Numbered from the stretch's first letter, positions 13,691 through 27,825 are shown. The stretch is DNA of 64,000 nucleotides from Sepiola atlantica (GCA_963556195.1 OY744519.1:38860301-38924300); one strand, 5' to 3'. The notes: generated by a model not told the origin, from the sequence alone. Numbers and translations are program-made.

Positions 13691-16600
13691 TCTGTAATAT
13701 GTTTTCCAATGAATATTTGTCTTTCTTCTAGCATACATCTTGTATCATTATCTTGTTACATCCGAACACTTACTACGAGCTATCCCTTGTATGTAATATC
13801 ATCGTAATGATTACGTTTGTGCTGCCTTGAACAGACTAGACTGCTTTGCATGTGATATAATTTCAACGTTCTTTTCACGTGACAGATGTTTACATTTTTA
13901 AGAACTGTACAGTTGTATATCACTCTATTCTTTTCTTTTTAAATGCATTAGTCGAATGAAAATCTGAAGCTATGAAAAGTTCAACGACCATAATATGAAA
14001 CGAATAAATAATTTAACAAAACTGTCAAGAAATTATGAAAAAACGAATTCTCGCTTAAGACACTTTTATGCATATAGAATAATAGGAAGACTATTAACTG
14101 ACAAATACACCCGAACAAGAACTGACACATTTAAACCTGCATGTCGTCATGACGCCAAGCATAAAAGTGACATACCAGTCTTTTCGGGAAGAGTTCAAGT
14201 TATATACATAATTTAAAGAAATATTTCGCTACCTACCTTTGGTTATATAAGTACTATATATCTACATACAAACCTTGCGCATACGATATTTATGCAAATC
14301 CTGAGCACAAACGTTAATAAAATCGAGTTAAACTACTTGTAATATGTTGGTTAATATGTGACAATCATATGAATGCTTCATTTTTTACTAATAAATCGCT
14401 ACTTATAAATCCCCACAGACAACTTCAGGATAAGTGTTCATGATGATTGTTAACGATGGGTTAAATATAGCAGATTCTGTTTATTTAAGAGGATTGTTCG
14501 ACAAGAATGTGTTTACATTGGACTTGAAAACGACAATTTGGTATTCAACTGAGCAGGAACCCTGCGGTATTGAATTCGAAAGCCGGGTAGTTCTAAGCAA
14601 TAAATGTTCATAGAAGCAGCGTTTAAGGGTAAAAGAGAAAATAATTACAGTATTGTAGTTAGACTAGTTTCTAAGAGTGTATTTATTTAAGTGAACACGC
14701 TGCAAGTTTGACTGTATTTTGTAGTAAATGCATCTGTGCCCCATTTTTCTTAGTAATATAACGTGCTATTGCACGTGATACAACCTGTGTTTATCAGCCG
14801 CCAACCAGATGTGCTAACACAGCTTCGGTTCTATGGCGCCATTAACAGATTTGACCACCAGACATAATATTTGATGTAGTCTTGTATTTTCCGGCAACGA
14901 AGCATTTGTTTTGATCGCGTGTTATTGTGATCGTCTTGTGCACATGTCGTCAGCTTTACCTGAATGCGTTCACGATATTTAATGATATTATATTTTTGTT
15001 GATCGAAATGTCATTGGTTAATTCTACTTGTATAGTTGTTGAGTAACATTATGAACTTGTTTACTGACGGCATTTAACAACCGACTAGTGTTTCTGGTGT
15101 TTCTGAGGAGTCATATTTTTTCAGAGTCATATTTTTTTCTCAAGTGACTTATCTCAGCTTGTTTAAATTAAATGAAACAAAAGTAAACGTTGATAATTGA
15201 CGGTAAAGAATGATGTCGTACAACCTATTTCTTTGTTTAATTCATGTACCACGGGTAAAATGAAATATTATACCCAAAATACGAGTAAAGAATATGATCA
15301 GTAGACACAATTAAAGACGTGTATAAAAAACAGCATGAAAATAAAAATCAATTGAGCATGACAGTTGAGTTTTCAACGCATTACACACATTTGGGCGGAC
15401 TGAGATGTTACAGTCTACTCGTTATGAACGGCTCTACACCATTAACTAACATGTCATCCATTTAAATGGCGAGGATATTTTGATGCGGCTTAGCGGAGAT
15501 ATGCATTTCGTTCTCTGTGAGTGTTCCGGGTGATCGAAGATAATCACATGTCAAGTATTTTATTATGAAACCAGTGGATTAGTTTCTCTTATATATACTA
15601 ACGTAACATATTTAAACTAGTTATCACATTATAGGTTGCACATAGGTGACTGCAATTTGGTTGAATGCACTACTACTCTCTGCTATAACGACACATAGAA
15701 TAACATATAACGATCGTATTTGTGACTCGTTTATATTATATATTTTTATTAGAGACATTAAAAGCCACAGCTAAAATTCCTGTCCTATCTCCGCAATGTT
15801 TCATCCTTGTGCTTTTTTTACAAGTCCTTCAATTGTAATGTGGTCCGATGACGTGCATGCACTCGACCAACCCAACAATAAGCTCAATTAGAGAAATTAT
15901 AAATAAACATAAGCTGAACTTCAAATTAAAATGTAAATATTTCAGTTTTCGAAGAAATCTAATTTTTAATGGAGAAGTTCAAATCAAAATTTATTTCGTT
16001 TTTCATATACATTGTTAAAATTGAATTTTTTTTTCTTATTTTAATGTATGCTTTTATTATAGGAATTCTATTTTTTTATTTCAAACGAAGGTTAAATAGC
16101 TTTTATTAGCTTGATCTTAATAAACTTAATTTTTGATAAATTCCCGACTTCACGAGCTGGAAAACACAACAGCAGTAATGTGGACAAAAATAAATAGTAA
16201 TAAATAAATATTTACATAATTAAAATTTTTAAATAACTAAATAGAACACTTACAAAAACAGAGCAGTAATCATACCACCAGACAAGCAACTACGATAAAC
16301 ACAAATGAAATAAATAGTTGTAATCCTTGAATAGATAGCCAGTGAACTTGGGCTGAAAATATTCACTTCTTAAAAATAATAATTACAATTAAGCCTGAAA
16401 AATATTCGTAATATAGGAGTGATACTTACTTCAGCATTGCCTGCCTAATATGGAAAATGAAATAAAATAAAGAATTAATAAATTAATATTTATTGATGCT
16501 ACAATTGGCAGCTTTAAAAAAACGAAAAATTATGCCGACACCTAGGCCACTTTGTAATAATAATAATCAGTAATAGACTCTAACAATATTAGCTATATAG

Positions 16601-16876
16601 GAATGATAGTTGCTTAAGAATAAAGTTCGGAATAAGATATAAACATAAAACATAAATAAAATAAAATAATGAAATAATAAATATCGAGAATATACCCGAT
16701 ATATCTATAAGCAAAACATAAATAATCCTGAAGTTAAGCTAGTGAAATTAATTTTACGGTGTCGCTTTCTCTGCTTAGATTAAAATAAATTTAGTAGTTC
16801 AAAGTTAATGCAGTTAAATCCGAGTATATTCGATTAATAAATGTAATAATTAGGCCTAGAACTGAACAATATTCAC
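13691..16876. other. Gene-free AT-rich stretch
   Basis: No coding frame, RNA gene or element I can support. A slightly GC-richer patch (about 14750-14960) has no recognisable family. A patch around 15780-15900 resembles 55370-55490 (shared landmarks include the CTGTGCTTGTTTTACAAGT type of string and ATGTAATCCGATGA), suggesting an old dispersed repeat. Confidence 0.6.
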
Positions 16877-16878
16877 TG

Positions 16879-16939
<61 letters not shown>
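16877..16939. repeat. (TAA)n microsatellite
   Basis: About twenty TAA units in a row, within AT-rich sequence holding several shorter AATAAATA runs. Confidence 0.97.
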
Positions 16940-17384
16940 TGTTCTTCAACATTGAAACCGAATAAAAATAAATAAATAAAAGATAACATAAAAATATAAC
17001 TGAACTAATGAAATAAGAATATTCAAGCTATTATCGACACATTTGCGACAATTAACCTGAACCTGAAACGACGGATCTTAACGGACACGGAAGGCTACTA
17101 TGAACGGAGTGATTTACCTTGCCTAGAAAACTTAAACTAATGAATGAAATTGAAACTGAATGTAGGAACGTGCAAATAAATATATAAATACAAAAGTTTT
17201 AAATAATAAAATATACATAATAGGTAAATAATCAAAAAAATATTAAAATATTATATTAATATTGACATTGACACTATACTATTAAATATTTCAAACAAAT
17301 TTAAAATAACATTGTTAAATCAATATAAGTGTCTGCCGAATTGTCCTCACCGGTCGGGTTTTCCTTATCAGGTTTTGGTGTTAA

Positions 17385-17435
17385 ACACACATCTGAAGAA
17401 GGAAATTTTTCCCAGAATATATTATGTTATATGTA
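17385..17435 (+). ncRNA. Degraded hammerhead-like PLE tail
   Basis: CTGAAGA (17392-17398) is followed by an extra A, a GGAAA/TTTCC hairpin, then CAGAATA where CGAAA.TA is expected. Flanking ACAT and ATGT can pair as a stem I. The second core block is mutated. It probably marks the end of an old PLE insertion; no coding remnant was seen beside it. Confidence 0.3.
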
Positions 17436-17610
17436 AATTCCATCGAACCGCATTGACGCAAGTAAGTTTTTAATATAATATAGAAATTATAATATTATTA
17501 AATTGAATAAATGATTTAATTATTTAATACATTGCAGGGGTTATGTTTTTCAAAGGAATTTCATTTAAATACATGTTCATCTATTCTTCAAAGACGTTAT
17601 CTATTTCCTT

Positions 17611-17644
17611 ATATAATATATATATATATATTTATATATATATG

Positions 17645-17732
<88 letters not shown>
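17611..17732. repeat. (TA)n tract
   Basis: About 120 bases of TA alternation with a few TTTATA and TATGTA interruptions. Confidence 0.97.
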
Positions 17733-17734
<2 letters not shown>

Positions 17735-18840
17735 AATCATAAAAGTTGCAACCTGCAACACTTATTCTACGGTTATGTGTCTTAATTTTCTTCAGTTTGT
17801 GTTTATCGTTACACCTCTGCGTCGTATAACCTTCTATAGTCCCCTTTATTTACACAGCAAGCAATGCTTCAAACAAACTACATTAACTTCTCATTAAGTA
17901 ATACTTATCCTAGGTATCGTTGAGGCTTAATAAATTTAACATGTAACAGCTGACATTCGTACTTTACATCCTGTTTAAGTTAAGAAATGAACCGGTGTAG
18001 ACAATACTTATTTATAATAATTGTCGTGAATTTGTGTCGATGTGAAATGTTTTCATATATATACATCAACACAATTTTCACGAAAGATGCTTTAGTTTTT
18101 GTTTCCTCCTTGTTAAATATTCACAGCAGAAACTCGTCATTTTACCACAGCGAGAAAAATACTTTTGTTTTTCAAACTAAATTTTTAGGGTCAGGCATGA
18201 TTTTAATACAGTATAATATATTTTACTTGTGAAACATTACAACTTCATCGTCTTAAAATCCAATATTAACAATCTTTATAATCGGCCGTTCTTAATTTAG
18301 GAAAACGCAATTTATACCATTGACAAATCTTAGTACTCCTATAGTGTTTTTTTAATGATTATTTGCAGATACTTCCTGTCTAATTAATCATTATCCTCAA
18401 ATCGCTATTGGCTATGATATGTGGTGGCATCTAGATAGGAAACACTTGCGTTTCGATTAATTCTACATTACCTGCATTTGAAAGTTTACGTCGTACTTGG
18501 ACCGGTAACACGTTATTAGATCTCGGAAAATATCATATAGTGCAGGTAAACATACATAAAATACATAGTTATTGTACTCGGTGGTATCGGGGAGAAAAAA
18601 CATACCTTTATTTCATGTGCAACACAGAAGTCGAGTTAAAATATTTCGACTGAATTCGACTGAATTAGTTGTACCTAGTACCCTCTAAGCCAACATAACT
18701 TGTAGTTGAGATAGTTACACTTGTTATAATGGAAAACAATAAGGGTGTGGTCGCATTCTTATTCATACGTATAATTTAAACATCTGCAGATATGTATTGG
18801 GATGGTATTAAATGGATATTGATAATTTGTATTATCAAAT
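17733..18840. other. Gene-free stretch
   Basis: AT-rich sequence with no supported coding region; the 81-codon open frame at 17987-18232 shows no motif or splice context that would distinguish it from chance. Confidence 0.6.
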
Positions 18841-18845
18841 TATAA

Positions 18846-19218
18846 CTACTGTTCTCATCTGGGATGTTATTCTAACAACGTTTCGGCTGATGAAACCTCA
18901 GACATTCTCAGGTGTATCTTGTCGAATATCTCTGTTGAACTAAAAATATGCACGTAAAGATTCGTGGTGTATCTAATAAAATGCCAAAGTAATAATCAGT
19001 TCTAACTGAAAGTCTTCTGTAGGTTAAACGTCTAATAATAAGAATACAATTACGAATTACTTACAATTTCTATCTGGTCATAACCGACTGAACGAGAGCG
19101 AGTTACTCTCGTATATAAACATGTTCCGTTCGAAATCCCATACAGATTGTCGAGTTCGACGAGTAGAAGAGCAGAGGTTACCTCGACCGAAACGTTGTAA
19201 GAATAACATCAAAGATTA
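18846..19218. repeat. Inverted pair of PLE-tail-like motifs
   Basis: GATGTTATTCTAACAACGTTTCGG near 18865-18888 is mirrored by CCGAAACGTTGTAAGAATAACATC near 19189-19212. On the minus strand the left copy reads CCTGAGAATG, a CTGA/TCAG hairpin, then CGAAACGTTG. On the plus strand the right copy has a GAGGT/ACCTC hairpin followed by CGAAACGTTG. Both have the GAAACGTTG block typical of PLE termini but an altered CUGANGA block. The layout resembles two inverted terminal repeats of one decayed PLE. Confidence 0.45.
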
Positions 19219-22200
19219 ACACAGTATGTTGAATAATCCTAATGATACAACTCTGCTTATAAATGTCGGACATTTATTTTAAATAAGGCTAAAGTGACAG
19301 GTGTATGTCTGAAACATGTTGCTGGAAGACGTTTGCAAGTGTGTCAGACAATCAGTATGCCAGCAATTATTAATCAGATTAAAGAAAGAGATTGTACTGA
19401 CTTCTGCAGAATGTCTACTACACCATAAAATTCCTATGAAAAAAGTCAAGCATGTAGTTGAGAAGAGAAGGAATTGATGTACAACGTGTGATGCAAATTA
19501 TTTTACGTGTCAACTAAAAACCATTTCCAGAGACTAATAAAAAATATGACGACGGAAATTAGCAATCACTTTGCGTTCAAAAGGAGAATACTTTATATTC
19601 TCTTATATCCTGATAGCTGCGTGTTATTCATATAGGCTCGATAAAATTTTAACCATTTATTAGTAGATATGCATACCGACATTTAAAATTATCTGATAAA
19701 CGATGAAAAAGTAATCACGCTATTTAGCATTGTGTTTTGAAAAGGGCAACACCGAAGCACATCGCATAGTTACTAACCTTGGTAGCAAATCAGTCGTTCT
19801 GTCAGTATATGAAGGTGGTCAATAATTATTATTGTAGTCACGTAAATTCTATTTCAGTCACGTATGATTAAAATAAAATGAAAGAACATGAGTAAATCGT
19901 AGGGAGCGTTAAAATCAAATCAAATCTTAGCTGATACACATATTGTGTTAATATCCAAATGAAATTATTATTAAGAAACACATGTATGTAATATAATTAT
20001 GTGATAATCTTCGTAATGTGTATTAATTAAGCAAATGAAGGTGGCCAAGAAAAACTACTTTAGTCACGTAAACTCTATTTTCGGGGCGTGTATCTTATGG
20101 GGCTGAAAATGAAATCAACTATGCTATCCTGTTCAATAAATACTATTTTAGTCAAGTATAAGTATCACAAAAGGTAAAGTGTTTTTTTTTGTATTTAATT
20201 TTTTTTTACGAAAAAAAAAGAATAAAAATGGTCCCCGTCTTTATTTCTTTGATCAGTAAAGTATAAAACGGAAACCGTAACGCGTAAAATACTAATTACG
20301 TTGATTTGATATTGTGATTAAGTTAGTGTATATTGCTTTTCTTTAGTTAATATAAGAATGTGAATGTTATTAAAGAAATCAAACTATTATCATATTCTAT
20401 GTAATTAGAAATTATGGAAACTTATGCAAGGGATAAAAATGAGTTACACGAATTAATTCATTTTAAGAAGAGGGTATAATGATAAATTGTAGTGGCGTAG
20501 TTCTAGTGCGTACGACGTGAACGGCCGAAAGTATACATCGAATGCTGTGGTTTGGCTAATTGATTGATTTACGTTCGCTAATATTGTTTTATTTCACAAG
20601 TACGAACAGAAGTTGTGTCTTATAATAGAAACACGTTTCAATTAGATATTATTTATACGAATAGAATTCATATGGGAATATGTAATTATCAATAATCTGA
20701 AAGAAATAGTATTTCTTACATACGCATTTACGGTCGAAAGAATGTTAACATGTTCGTTGTTAATGCTAGCTCATACTAGAGTAAACATTACGAAAATGAA
20801 TGCGTTACGAGCAGAATATATATTCCGTAAATAGATTACTCTTATAGAAGGAAGTGACTAGTGTTTTGTTTGTCAAGTATGTAACCGGTGTTTTCAACAT
20901 CAGTTCCTTATTTAATATGCTCGGCCTGGTATATGAGGTGTGTGGCAGGTGTAAATATAAAGAGGGAAATAAGCATGCTACCCTCTGTTGTGATTACGTA
21001 TTTGGGAGAGCAAGACCTAGGGTTCTAATAATAGTAGTTAATGTTTTAGGAAGGTCATAACATGGATGTTTCTTGAAACACGCTCGAGTGAAGTAAGTGA
21101 ATGAAGTAGTGACTATCGTAGCGTATGAGGTGTTTGGTTGTTTATTTTATATAGAAGAAGATACCACTTTTTTCTGTGTGTATGCGGTTTTGATGTAGAA
21201 TAGTCACTTCACCATGGTTTATTCTGACATGTAGTATATCAATAAAACCATCTATTGACCTACGTTAAATCTTATATACATTATAATTATGTTTTCAAAT
21301 AAACAAATACATTGGTTAAACTATACATTTAATTGTGTACGATTGACATATTTGCAAGAGTAACAACCTTATACAAAACATTACTTAAACAATGATTTGA
21401 AATGTGTTAATTGAACTGTCTAAAATGCAATATTTTATAAATATATGAGTAACTTCCGGTGTTCTTTCTTTATGGTAGCAATCATGCGGCAAATCGAATG
21501 CGCAATTACCTGATCCAAATCTATTAGTAGGAATCTAATTGTGTTATTATTCAATTGATCTAACCACAACAACATTTCGCAAACGACTACATAATCAAAT
21601 GCTGTTTTTCTTAGAGTGTTAGGTAAACGTACATATTTAATACAAATATATAAATTCATTTATAAAACTATCATGAATTCCTATTTACTTTCCTCTCCAC
21701 AAAGACATAGCGATGCACAAAAACGGGGTTTAACATGCGGAAAATCCAGCTCACAAAACTGAGGCACTCTTGATTGGAACAGAAATCGAAATTGATTCAG
21801 TCTATAAGCATTGTTTTCTACACTGACCAAGAACGTACGCATCGTATTTGAGTTTTAATGATGAATTTAAAAAAAATACTCGTGTGTTGAGGCTAACGGG
21901 CAATTCTCCTATTCGTTCATACAATTCTTTGCACGCACGCAAGTTGCTATTTCAAAGAGAGATCGCTAAAAATGCCGTGTTAAATGTGTTCCAAGACTAT
22001 TATTAGAACGAAAATTACTACAATAAATGCGAATAAAATTTGAATACGGCATAGCCGATTCAATAAGCATCACCAGTATGCATTCAGCTAGACGCCCCAA
22101 TCAAATGAATGATGGAATAAGAAAGGTTACTTTTGGGGAAATGTTGGTTCATTTGTATTAGTAACTTACAAGAGACGCATTGCGTTATTGAACAGATCTG

Positions 22201-23225
22201 CGAGGTGTAGAAAATTTATTTTCAGATCACACACGATTGTTATTTTTTTGCCAATCACTATGTTTTCTCTGCCGCGGGCATAACAATCCGACGTATATAC
22301 CTCTCTTAAAACAGACCTATTCAACTAGTATAAAATATAATCTTATTTCTTTTTATTATTTTATTTCACGAAAACGGAGCCAATATTTTTTACCACCATT
22401 CCCAAGCGCACGTTGGTTCTCTCTCGGTTAAATGAGAGGCAATTCTTTAATTAAATGAACAAGTGTTAAGTGTCCAAGTCTCTGCCTCTCCGGTATTCTT
22501 CAGCATCCGCTACCAATCTTTTTTTTGGGGGGGGGGCGAGGAATAATTTAGGCGACTTGTTGAAGCATGCATAACACTTGTTTTTGAGACATTGTTTTGT
22601 GTTTTTTTTTTAAATTAAATACATCAAGAAATAACTGTTTTCAACGCAGTAAATTAAACGCACTGTTGTGTGATATTAGTTTCCTTTTGAAATCACTAGG
22701 TTTGATTGGATTCAGACTGGATCACTTTAACTAATTGTTTTAAGCGTATGTCGAATTCCGAGTGACGCTCTCATTATGATAAAAAAGAAAAATTAAAAAC
22801 AACTTTCTATTATAAATGCCTACGTTTTTCAGTTAGGTTCCTGCTCAAAACTGCTCAACATTATTGTACCGAATGTGACAGCAAATATCATTGTGATTCG
22901 AAGTGTTTCATAGAGGAAAGCGTACACATGCTACACCTGTTTTTACTACTATGGGTGGTGCTAATATTGAAAACAATAAACATTAAAATATAAAGAAAAA
23001 ACTATTGGTCGGACTAGCACCAAACCTGACACATCTCAACGTTGGTTTACTGGATATGTAAAACTGTGTTTTACGATTACTACTACTACTAGTAGTAGTA
23101 GTAGTACTACTACTACTACTACTAATACTGCTACTACTACTTCTATTTATCTTCCTCCCACAAGGTAAAATGTGATGTGATGAATAGGATGCAATGAAGC
23201 CTAATCATCTCTTCTTACTCGTAAA
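19219..23225. other. Gene-free stretch with small simple repeats
   Basis: No gene, RNA or element with recognisable motifs. Includes a T-run plus G-run (about 22518-22537) and a palindromic (TAC)n(GTA)n patch around 23078-23140 that could fold back. Short open frames at 20854-21060 and 22237-22431 have no motifs. Confidence 0.6.
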
Positions 23226-23229
23226 TCAG

Positions 23230-23905
23230 TTATATTCTCTGGCAAATTCTTGGCTGAATTCATTCAGAAAATCTTTTTAATCAACGCTTCTATCGAAGAA
23301 GAAGTTCAGTACATAACACCTATCAAACGAATCGAGATATTAGATTTTTCGTCGCTATGACAGATGATCGGCTTGATTAAAATCCATTTGAAAGGTAGTG
23401 TCTGGGATCGGAAGTAGGGATGTTTTCCTGGCCGTTTCCTATACGCGCTGAAGCAAGTTATGCCGATGACATGCGTCTCCAAAACAACTGCGTAAAGCAA
23501 TCGTCGAAACCAAATCCAAAACAGATTTGACCAAAACCTGCGCCTCATATATTTCGCTGAATCTGTACGGGAATTACCAGCGGGATGAACTATAGCTGAC
23601 AGCATATATTCGCCAAACGGCTACCATAAACATTTACATATCTCAATAAACCTCCCGGGTATTTTTTTCTCGGATTCTTGTCCACGCGCTACAAAGCTTG
23701 CATTAAGCGTTTAGTTGCGGCCTGAAAATCTAGCAATGATGTCACCACGAGTATGCCACCAAACGAACATGAAAAATCGTGCTTCCATAGATCTTAGGTT
23801 GTGTGTGGGTTGTTGAGAGTCGGCCTTACTAACCCATTTCATTTTACGTAGAATATTGCAATAGAAAACACATGTTTCATCATCTGTTATGACACGATCA
23901 ACACA
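23230..23905 (-). pseudogene. Decayed mariner-type transposase
   Basis: Minus-strand translation from about 23903 reads VDRVITDDETCVFY, then a KMKWVSK block, a P-T-H-N-L region and FMFVWWHTRGDI. These match the first catalytic-Asp motif (TGDE.W..Y), the K...W..P block and the CVWWD motif of mariner transposases, in the right order and spacing. A stop codon and frameshifts follow. A short decayed region (about 23560-23600) sits where the second catalytic Asp (HDNARPH) should be, and a C-terminal-like FLNEF..EFARE lies near 23245-23290. No terminal inverted repeats were found. An old, dead copy. Confidence 0.7.
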
Positions 23906-24227
23906 AGAAGCATTTTACAGACTGTAAAGATTACTTATAGCGATGGAAAGCGATTATTTTTTCACTTGTCACAACTCCAAAAACATCACATGTCGAATAT
24001 GCTGTTTCAGTATTTTCACGTAATTGGTAATGGATTCATCATTTTCACGCAATATAAGTGAAAAAACAGCTCTGAAAAATAAAAAAGCGACCTTTAACAA
24101 AAATGTGCATTCGTAAAACAAAATAAGAGGTGTTGTCAAATGCGTAAACACGCTTCATAATTCTATCAGTAAAATGGTAAATTATGTATGAATTAACTTA
24201 ATATATATAAATGAATGCACATACCTA

Positions 24228-24230
<3 letters not shown>

Positions 24231-24278
<48 letters not shown>

Positions 24279-24307
24279 GTGTGTGTGTGTGTCTGTGTGT
24301 GTATATT
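24231..24307. repeat. (TA)n(TG)n compound microsatellite
   Basis: TA alternation followed by CATATG and TG alternation; a GA-rich patch follows at about 24318-24355. Confidence 0.97.
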
Positions 24308-25612
24308 ATGGTTGATAGAGTGAGAGAGAAAAGAAGAATGTAGAGAGAGAGAGAAGTTACTAACTATTGTGTTTGAAATCTAAAATTTACACGTAAATGA
24401 TGATGTTTTAATTGTATTCCGTCACCAACTGCATTCATTTTTTAACAGAGTGTCGCAAAAATGTTAACTATTCCATTACGCTAGAATGGTGCAACAGAAT
24501 GGTAGAAATCGAATTCCAAATTCGTGACTTGGATATCGTTTTATCAAACAAAATTTTATCAGCGAACAATTAGGTACTCATAAGAAGTTAAAGAACGCAT
24601 ACGTTCAGCAGCGCGTCACATAAATCCAGATAATGCTTACCGACATTGCTAACAACGCTAATGATCAATTTAACATTGTAAGAGATACGGATCCAACTCA
24701 TGTGTTCTTATAGTTCTTTTTATACATATTTGTGTTCTCTTTATTTATACAGCTGAGGAGTGCGCGTTTTATTTTATTTTATGTGCGTGAGATACACTCA
24801 TAACAATGAATTAGACCAAAAGTAAAAAATCCGTGCCCCTTAATTACTGGTTGCCTGAATACTACAAACATAAAAAACTGTCCCGGCAGATGTGAGGTAT
24901 GAAATAGTCAGCCAAGTAGAAATCACTAAAGCTACGACTGATGAAGGCTATATCCTTTATTTACGTGAAACAAACGAGCAAGCGACTGAAGTCAATGAGT
25001 CAAGCTTCCTAAGTTACGTCGAATCTCTGACCATATTTGAAGATGATGCCAATGTGCAGCTGGATCAGAGGACAGCAGTATCAGCCCCTCCTAATAACAC
25101 GGGTCTCCCCCTTCTAAAGCACTCACTCCCTGGCTTAAAAGTCACCCGGTAAACGTGTAGTACAATCTTCCGCCCAAACACTATAATTTAGACCTTACGA
25201 AGCAGCATTGTATTGTCTGCCCTCTACTAACAAACTACTGCAGCTTGAAATATCTTTGAAATTAAAATAATAATTTAAAACGGTGCAGAACTGTCGTATG
25301 ACAACATGCTTCAAAGATACGCAAAAAAAGATAGAGCTATGAAATTAAACCAAATGTTACGTCTTAAAACTACTGTGGAAAATATCTATTGAAATTCTAG
25401 GGTACACATTGGAGAAAGAAGAGTACCATTTTGAACATTCTCAATATAATTTGATACGGAATTCACATAAATTGCGCCACTTTAATCAAAGTATATGCCT
25501 CAAAATCATCAGTTAAAAGACGAACGTTGATCTTAGTAAAAAAAGTAGTATTAAATAAAATAAAAATTATAATTTAAAAATACGATTTTATTTGAGGTAA
25601 ATAAGTTAATGG

Positions 25613-25615
<3 letters not shown>
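24308..25615. other. Mostly non-coding stretch around a candidate exon
   Basis: Apart from the weak exon candidate at 24890-25148 there is no supported feature. Confidence 0.5.
24890..25148 (+). other. Candidate internal exon, product unknown
   Basis: An 86-codon stop-free stretch with an acidic, low-complexity-free composition (EIVSQVEITKATTDEGYIL, then a D/E-rich centre) stands out from its AT-rich surroundings. It is bounded by CCCGGCAG before 24890 and CG|GTAAAC after 25148, which could serve as splice acceptor and donor. The polypyrimidine tract is poor, the open frame has no ATG at its start, and no partner exon was found. No family recognised. It may equally be a piece of a mobile element. 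Confidence 0.25.
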
Positions 25616-25677
<62 letters not shown>

Positions 25678-25720
25678 CTGTGTGTGGGTGTGTGTGTGTT
25701 TATGTGTGTGTGTGTGTGTA
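25616..25720. repeat. (TA)n(TG)n compound microsatellite
   Basis: About 48 bases of TA followed by about 55 bases of TG with a few C, G and T interruptions. Confidence 0.97.
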
Positions 25721-26628
25721 AGATGTGAATTCAAAATTGCGAATATACAATATTAATTAAAACATCAGAAGTTCAGAGCAAAGATTCTCATATTCTTAAT
25801 CCATAGATTTTCAAAGACAAACACTTTTCATTAGGGGATGAAAAAAAAACGGACTATGTAATTGTAAATATTATCGGCAACATTTTACTTTGAAAAATGT
25901 ATACACAAAAAGTGAAACAACTAAAGATAAAGAACATTTTGTCGAAAATAAAACGTAGATTCCGGGTGGTCACCGTCCCAAAACACGTCAACACAAGAAC
26001 CGATGCTATATTAGAAATACATGTTTGAAAAAGAATACTCAAAGTGCTAAGGAGTCCTAATGTTGTAAAAAAGCTGATTATTCGACGATATTCAGTAAAG
26101 TGCTATTCATCCTGTGTGCGTAGTTGTCCGTGAATGGGGTTGCCCATTTAACATAATCCAGAATGAAGATTATTAGTCAGGGTTTGATGTTTAGCAAAGT
26201 GTGCATTACGAAAACCTCTAGCTCCCTGGTTGATCAGTGTTTCTATATTTTACAAAAAATGATTTAAAACCGATATGTTTAAGCCGATGTCGTGTAGGAA
26301 TTGCTTGTAGCCGATGGCAAAACTGACAATGTTTGTCTGCTGGAAAATGAAGATTAGCTGTTGGTAGTGGTTAGGGGTCTGGGCAAAAGATGTGACAGGA
26401 AGTGATAACCCTATTTGATTTATTTTCACAGTGGTCGGTAGATATTAATATGGCCCGATTGTTTGTTTGTGGATGTTCTTATTTTTTTTTTATTTGTAAT
26501 TTTATCCTAATATTAAATGTTGACGATCTAGCAGAATAATCTCATCTCTGTGGTATGTATCCTTGTGTATAGTTAAGCAGCTAGAGTTAACACACATACA
26601 GACATTTGAAGAAGACCAGGGAGCGCAT

Positions 26629-26630
<2 letters not shown>
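25721..26630. other. Gene-free stretch
   Basis: No supported coding region. The minus strand at about 26060-26360 shows short retroelement-like strings but no diagnostic motif, so no element is called. Confidence 0.5.
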
Positions 26631-26704
<74 letters not shown>

Positions 26705-26757
26705 AGAGAGAAGGAGAGAGAAGTAGAGAGATATAGAAAGAGAACAGAGTGAAATAT
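26631..26757. repeat. (TA)n(GA)n compound microsatellite
   Basis: TA alternation switching to GA alternation, then purine-rich imperfect repeats to about 26757. Same TA-to-GA architecture as at 2276, 7459, 12630 and 29140. Confidence 0.97.
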
Positions 26758-27045
26758 AGAAAGATGTGTTTGTGGGCGAGTATGTGTGCGTGTAAACAAG
26801 GCACATGGGAACAAAACAAATTTAAATACAAGAAAAATCAGCAAGAAAAAATGATGTTATCGGTTATCTAACACATCATTGAACGTCTTCAAAAAAAATT
26901 GAAGACTTTTTCTTTAAAACAAAACCGGTAAAATCTCTGGTTTCTTGATTAGTTTTCCTGTATTTAAATTTGTCTTTACCGTTTGTTTTTTTCACGCGTC
27001 TTGTCTTTTACGAAATTTAATCTTATAGTATATCGGGTCTTTTAT

Positions 27046-27048
<3 letters not shown>

Positions 27049-27121
<73 letters not shown>
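27049..27121. repeat. (TA)n tract
   Basis: About 72 bases of uninterrupted TA alternation. Confidence 0.97.
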
Positions 27122-27123
<2 letters not shown>

Positions 27124-27782
27124 ACAGAGATATGTATGTATGGACTTATTGAATGTTATCGTATGTGAATATGCATGAGGTTAGCCAAAAATTGATTTCA
27201 TATAACTTGTTAGTCGGTTGGAATATGATTAAATACAATCAAGTTTCTATTTAATTCATGAAAGAGAAATATATATAGCTTCATGTTTTAAACACAGTTT
27301 GTGCTTAAATGGACACACAGAATATGATGTGATTTTAATTCCGCTTATCAGACGGTACACAATATGCCAGCCATGCGACCCGCAAAAATATTTCATATAC
27401 AGGGTTCAATAGTTTCATTAAATAATGATATTTATCAACTTAAATTTACGATGCCTACCGAGACATTGACCGATGTATAAAATATTGCTTCAGTTTCCTC
27501 GAATTGTATTGTTCATCTGGAAAGACTGTTTCGTCGGATATCGACTCACATTTAGGTGGCCATTATGAAACAAATCGATGTTAACACAAAATGATGACGA
27601 CTTTAGAAGAACTAGTCTAACTTATAACGATTTATTAAGTGAAAATTTGACAAATATATATGGAGTATCCAAAGATGCACATATATGCTATCTATATATA
27701 AAATAATAGACACTTTAATATTTGAACATAAGTTATCTCTATCTAACTCTTTTTTTAAAGCACGTGAATTTCCGATCACAGA

Positions 27783-27825
<43 letters not shown>

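Noticed and set aside
23078..23140. (TAC)n(GTA)n block as a structured RNA or CRISPR-like repeat
   Set aside because: It is a simple trinucleotide microsatellite with a phase inversion; no spacers or unit structure.
26060..26360. Possible retroelement coding remnant on the minus strand
   Set aside because: Only short suggestive strings; no catalytic motif or consistent order could be traced.
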